Below, one piece after another: positions 63,492-64,000 of a stretch of 64,000 nucleotides of DNA. How positions within the stretch are numbered: position 1 is the stretch's first letter; the number at the start of each line of letters is the position of its first letter. Below the pieces are notes generated by a model. That model did no database searches. It was not told the DNA's origin and was given only the letters and a program-made list of their open reading frames with translations. The position numbers and the translations under genes were made by a program. Source of the DNA: Butyrivibrio sp. MC2021 (lineage in GTDB: Bacteria; Bacillota; Clostridia; Lachnospirales; Lachnospiraceae); assembly GCF_000621605.1 (NCBI RefSeq), contig NZ_JHXX01000001.1, positions 372,001 to 436,000 of the forward strand, in the 5' to 3' direction.

Positions 63492-64000
63492 TTAAGCTTT
63501 AAAAACAAGAACTGCAATGGTATTCTTCTTTGATAAAAATTCTTCGCTCACAGTCTCATCTTTTTTCTTAAGAGAAACCTTCAAAGGCTCCTCTACACTG
63601 TTACAGCCGTCCACATCGCCTTCCATGATGTAAAACTCCTGTGCTGCATTTCCGGTTATATCCGAAAGTTTTACGGACACATCCTTTGAACCGGCATTAA
63701 TAACTTTTATATATATCCTCTCGTCATCCCTGGAAGCAGTGACATATACTTTATCTTTTTCATAAGATGAAAAATCAGCCTCTATAACCTCTGTTCCGGT
63801 GAAACGAGCATACATCTTCTGAACATAATAGCTGGGAGTGCCGTAAGCCCTCTGTGCGTCAAACCAGATAAGATCCGGATGCCACTGAGCATAGCCAAGC
63901 CTTGCAAATAAAGGCGCATAAGAAGCCATAAGAACCACATCCGCATTTCTCTCAAGGCCAGTCATAAAGGCCGCCTCAGCCAGAGCAGCACCGAAGCTGT
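63492..64000 (-). CDS. GH51-type alpha-L-arabinofuranosidase, C-terminal part (5' end beyond window)
   Basis: The visible 168 codons read from SFGAALAEAAFMTGLERNA through VLMASYAPLFARLGYAQWHP and PSYYVQKMYARFTG into a beta-sandwich, the characteristic end of GH51 alpha-L-arabinofuranosidases (C-terminal domain). The catalytic residues lie upstream, outside the window. It would release arabinose from arabinan or arabinoxylan and is the first visible gene of the manA-ROK-radical SAM operon. Confidence 0.88.
   Translation of the reverse strand, partial: SFGAALAEAAFMTGLERNADVVLMASYAPLFARLGYAQWHPDLIWFDAQRAYGTPSYYVQKMYARFTGTEVIEADFSSYEKDKVYVTASRDDERIYIKVINAGSKDVSVKLSDITGNAAQEFYIMEGDVDGCNSVEEPLKVSLKKKDETVSEEFLSKKNTIAVLVFKA

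Overview
The window looks like a chromosomal segment of a motile, plant-polysaccharide-using member of the Lachnospiraceae, most likely close to Butyrivibrio or Pseudobutyrivibrio. The basis is Firmicute-type operon order (rnc-smc-ftsY, ylxM-ffh-rpsP-KH, rpmF-plsX-acpP, lepB-rbgA-rnhB-ylqG-ylqH), moderate-to-low GC, lipoprotein solute-binding proteins with Thr/Glu/Pro/Ala-rich linkers, a long divergent PRPP synthetase and many pectin-related genes. This placement is inference from gene content; no database search was made. No tRNA, rRNA, CRISPR array or insertion sequence was seen.

Layout. 1-2093 (minus): a radical SAM/PDZ DUF512 protein followed by der, which runs off the left edge. 2281-7613 (plus): prs, then a peptide-binding lipoprotein and a chemoreceptor behind a sigma-28-like promoter. 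7683-8828 (minus): a secreted acidic protein with a cysteine-peptidase-like end. 8949-18294 (minus): one tight operon, lepB-rbgA-lepB-rnhB-ylqG-ylqH-yraN-pgeF, ending in a response regulator and histidine kinase. 18367-29002 (minus): translation and protein-targeting genes (ylxM, ffh, rpsP, khpA, trmD, rimM ... rplS), split by a nucleoside uptake and salvage operon (phosphorylase, BMP lipoprotein, ABC transporter, cdd). 29131-40138 (minus): threonine dehydratase, YitT, membrane GH25 and an AraC regulator, then ftsY, smc, rnc, acpP, plsX and rpmF. 40276-46109: an AraC regulator, ackA and, divergently, tmcAL plus a large uncharacterised protein with a cyclic-nucleotide-binding-like N-terminus.

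46128-60381 is a carbohydrate (pectin side chain and uronate) island: sugar-binding lipoprotein, two permeases, rhamnogalacturonan-type acetylesterase, two GH43 enzymes (one fused to ankyrin-like repeats), a sugar isomerase, altronate dehydratase, uronate isomerase, and LacI and AraC regulators. Oligosaccharides would be imported, deacetylated and trimmed in the cytoplasm, and the uronates passed to UxaC and UxaA; tagaturonate reductase, KDG kinase and KDPG aldolase are not in the window. Near-palindromic TGTAAGCGNTTWCA-type sites mark the promoters. 60539-60622 is an isolated 27-codon ORF. 60723-64000 (minus) is a sugar operon: GH51 (partial), manA, ROK kinase and a PflA-like radical SAM enzyme.

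The most unusual items are: (1) the peptide-binding lipoprotein at 3697-5532, whose domain order looks circularly permuted and which sits 14 bp before a chemoreceptor gene; (2) the ankyrin-GH43 fusion; (3) the uncharacterised 703-residue protein; (4) the 27-residue ORF with a strong ribosome binding site and its own terminator; and (5) the coherent operator placement in the uronate locus.
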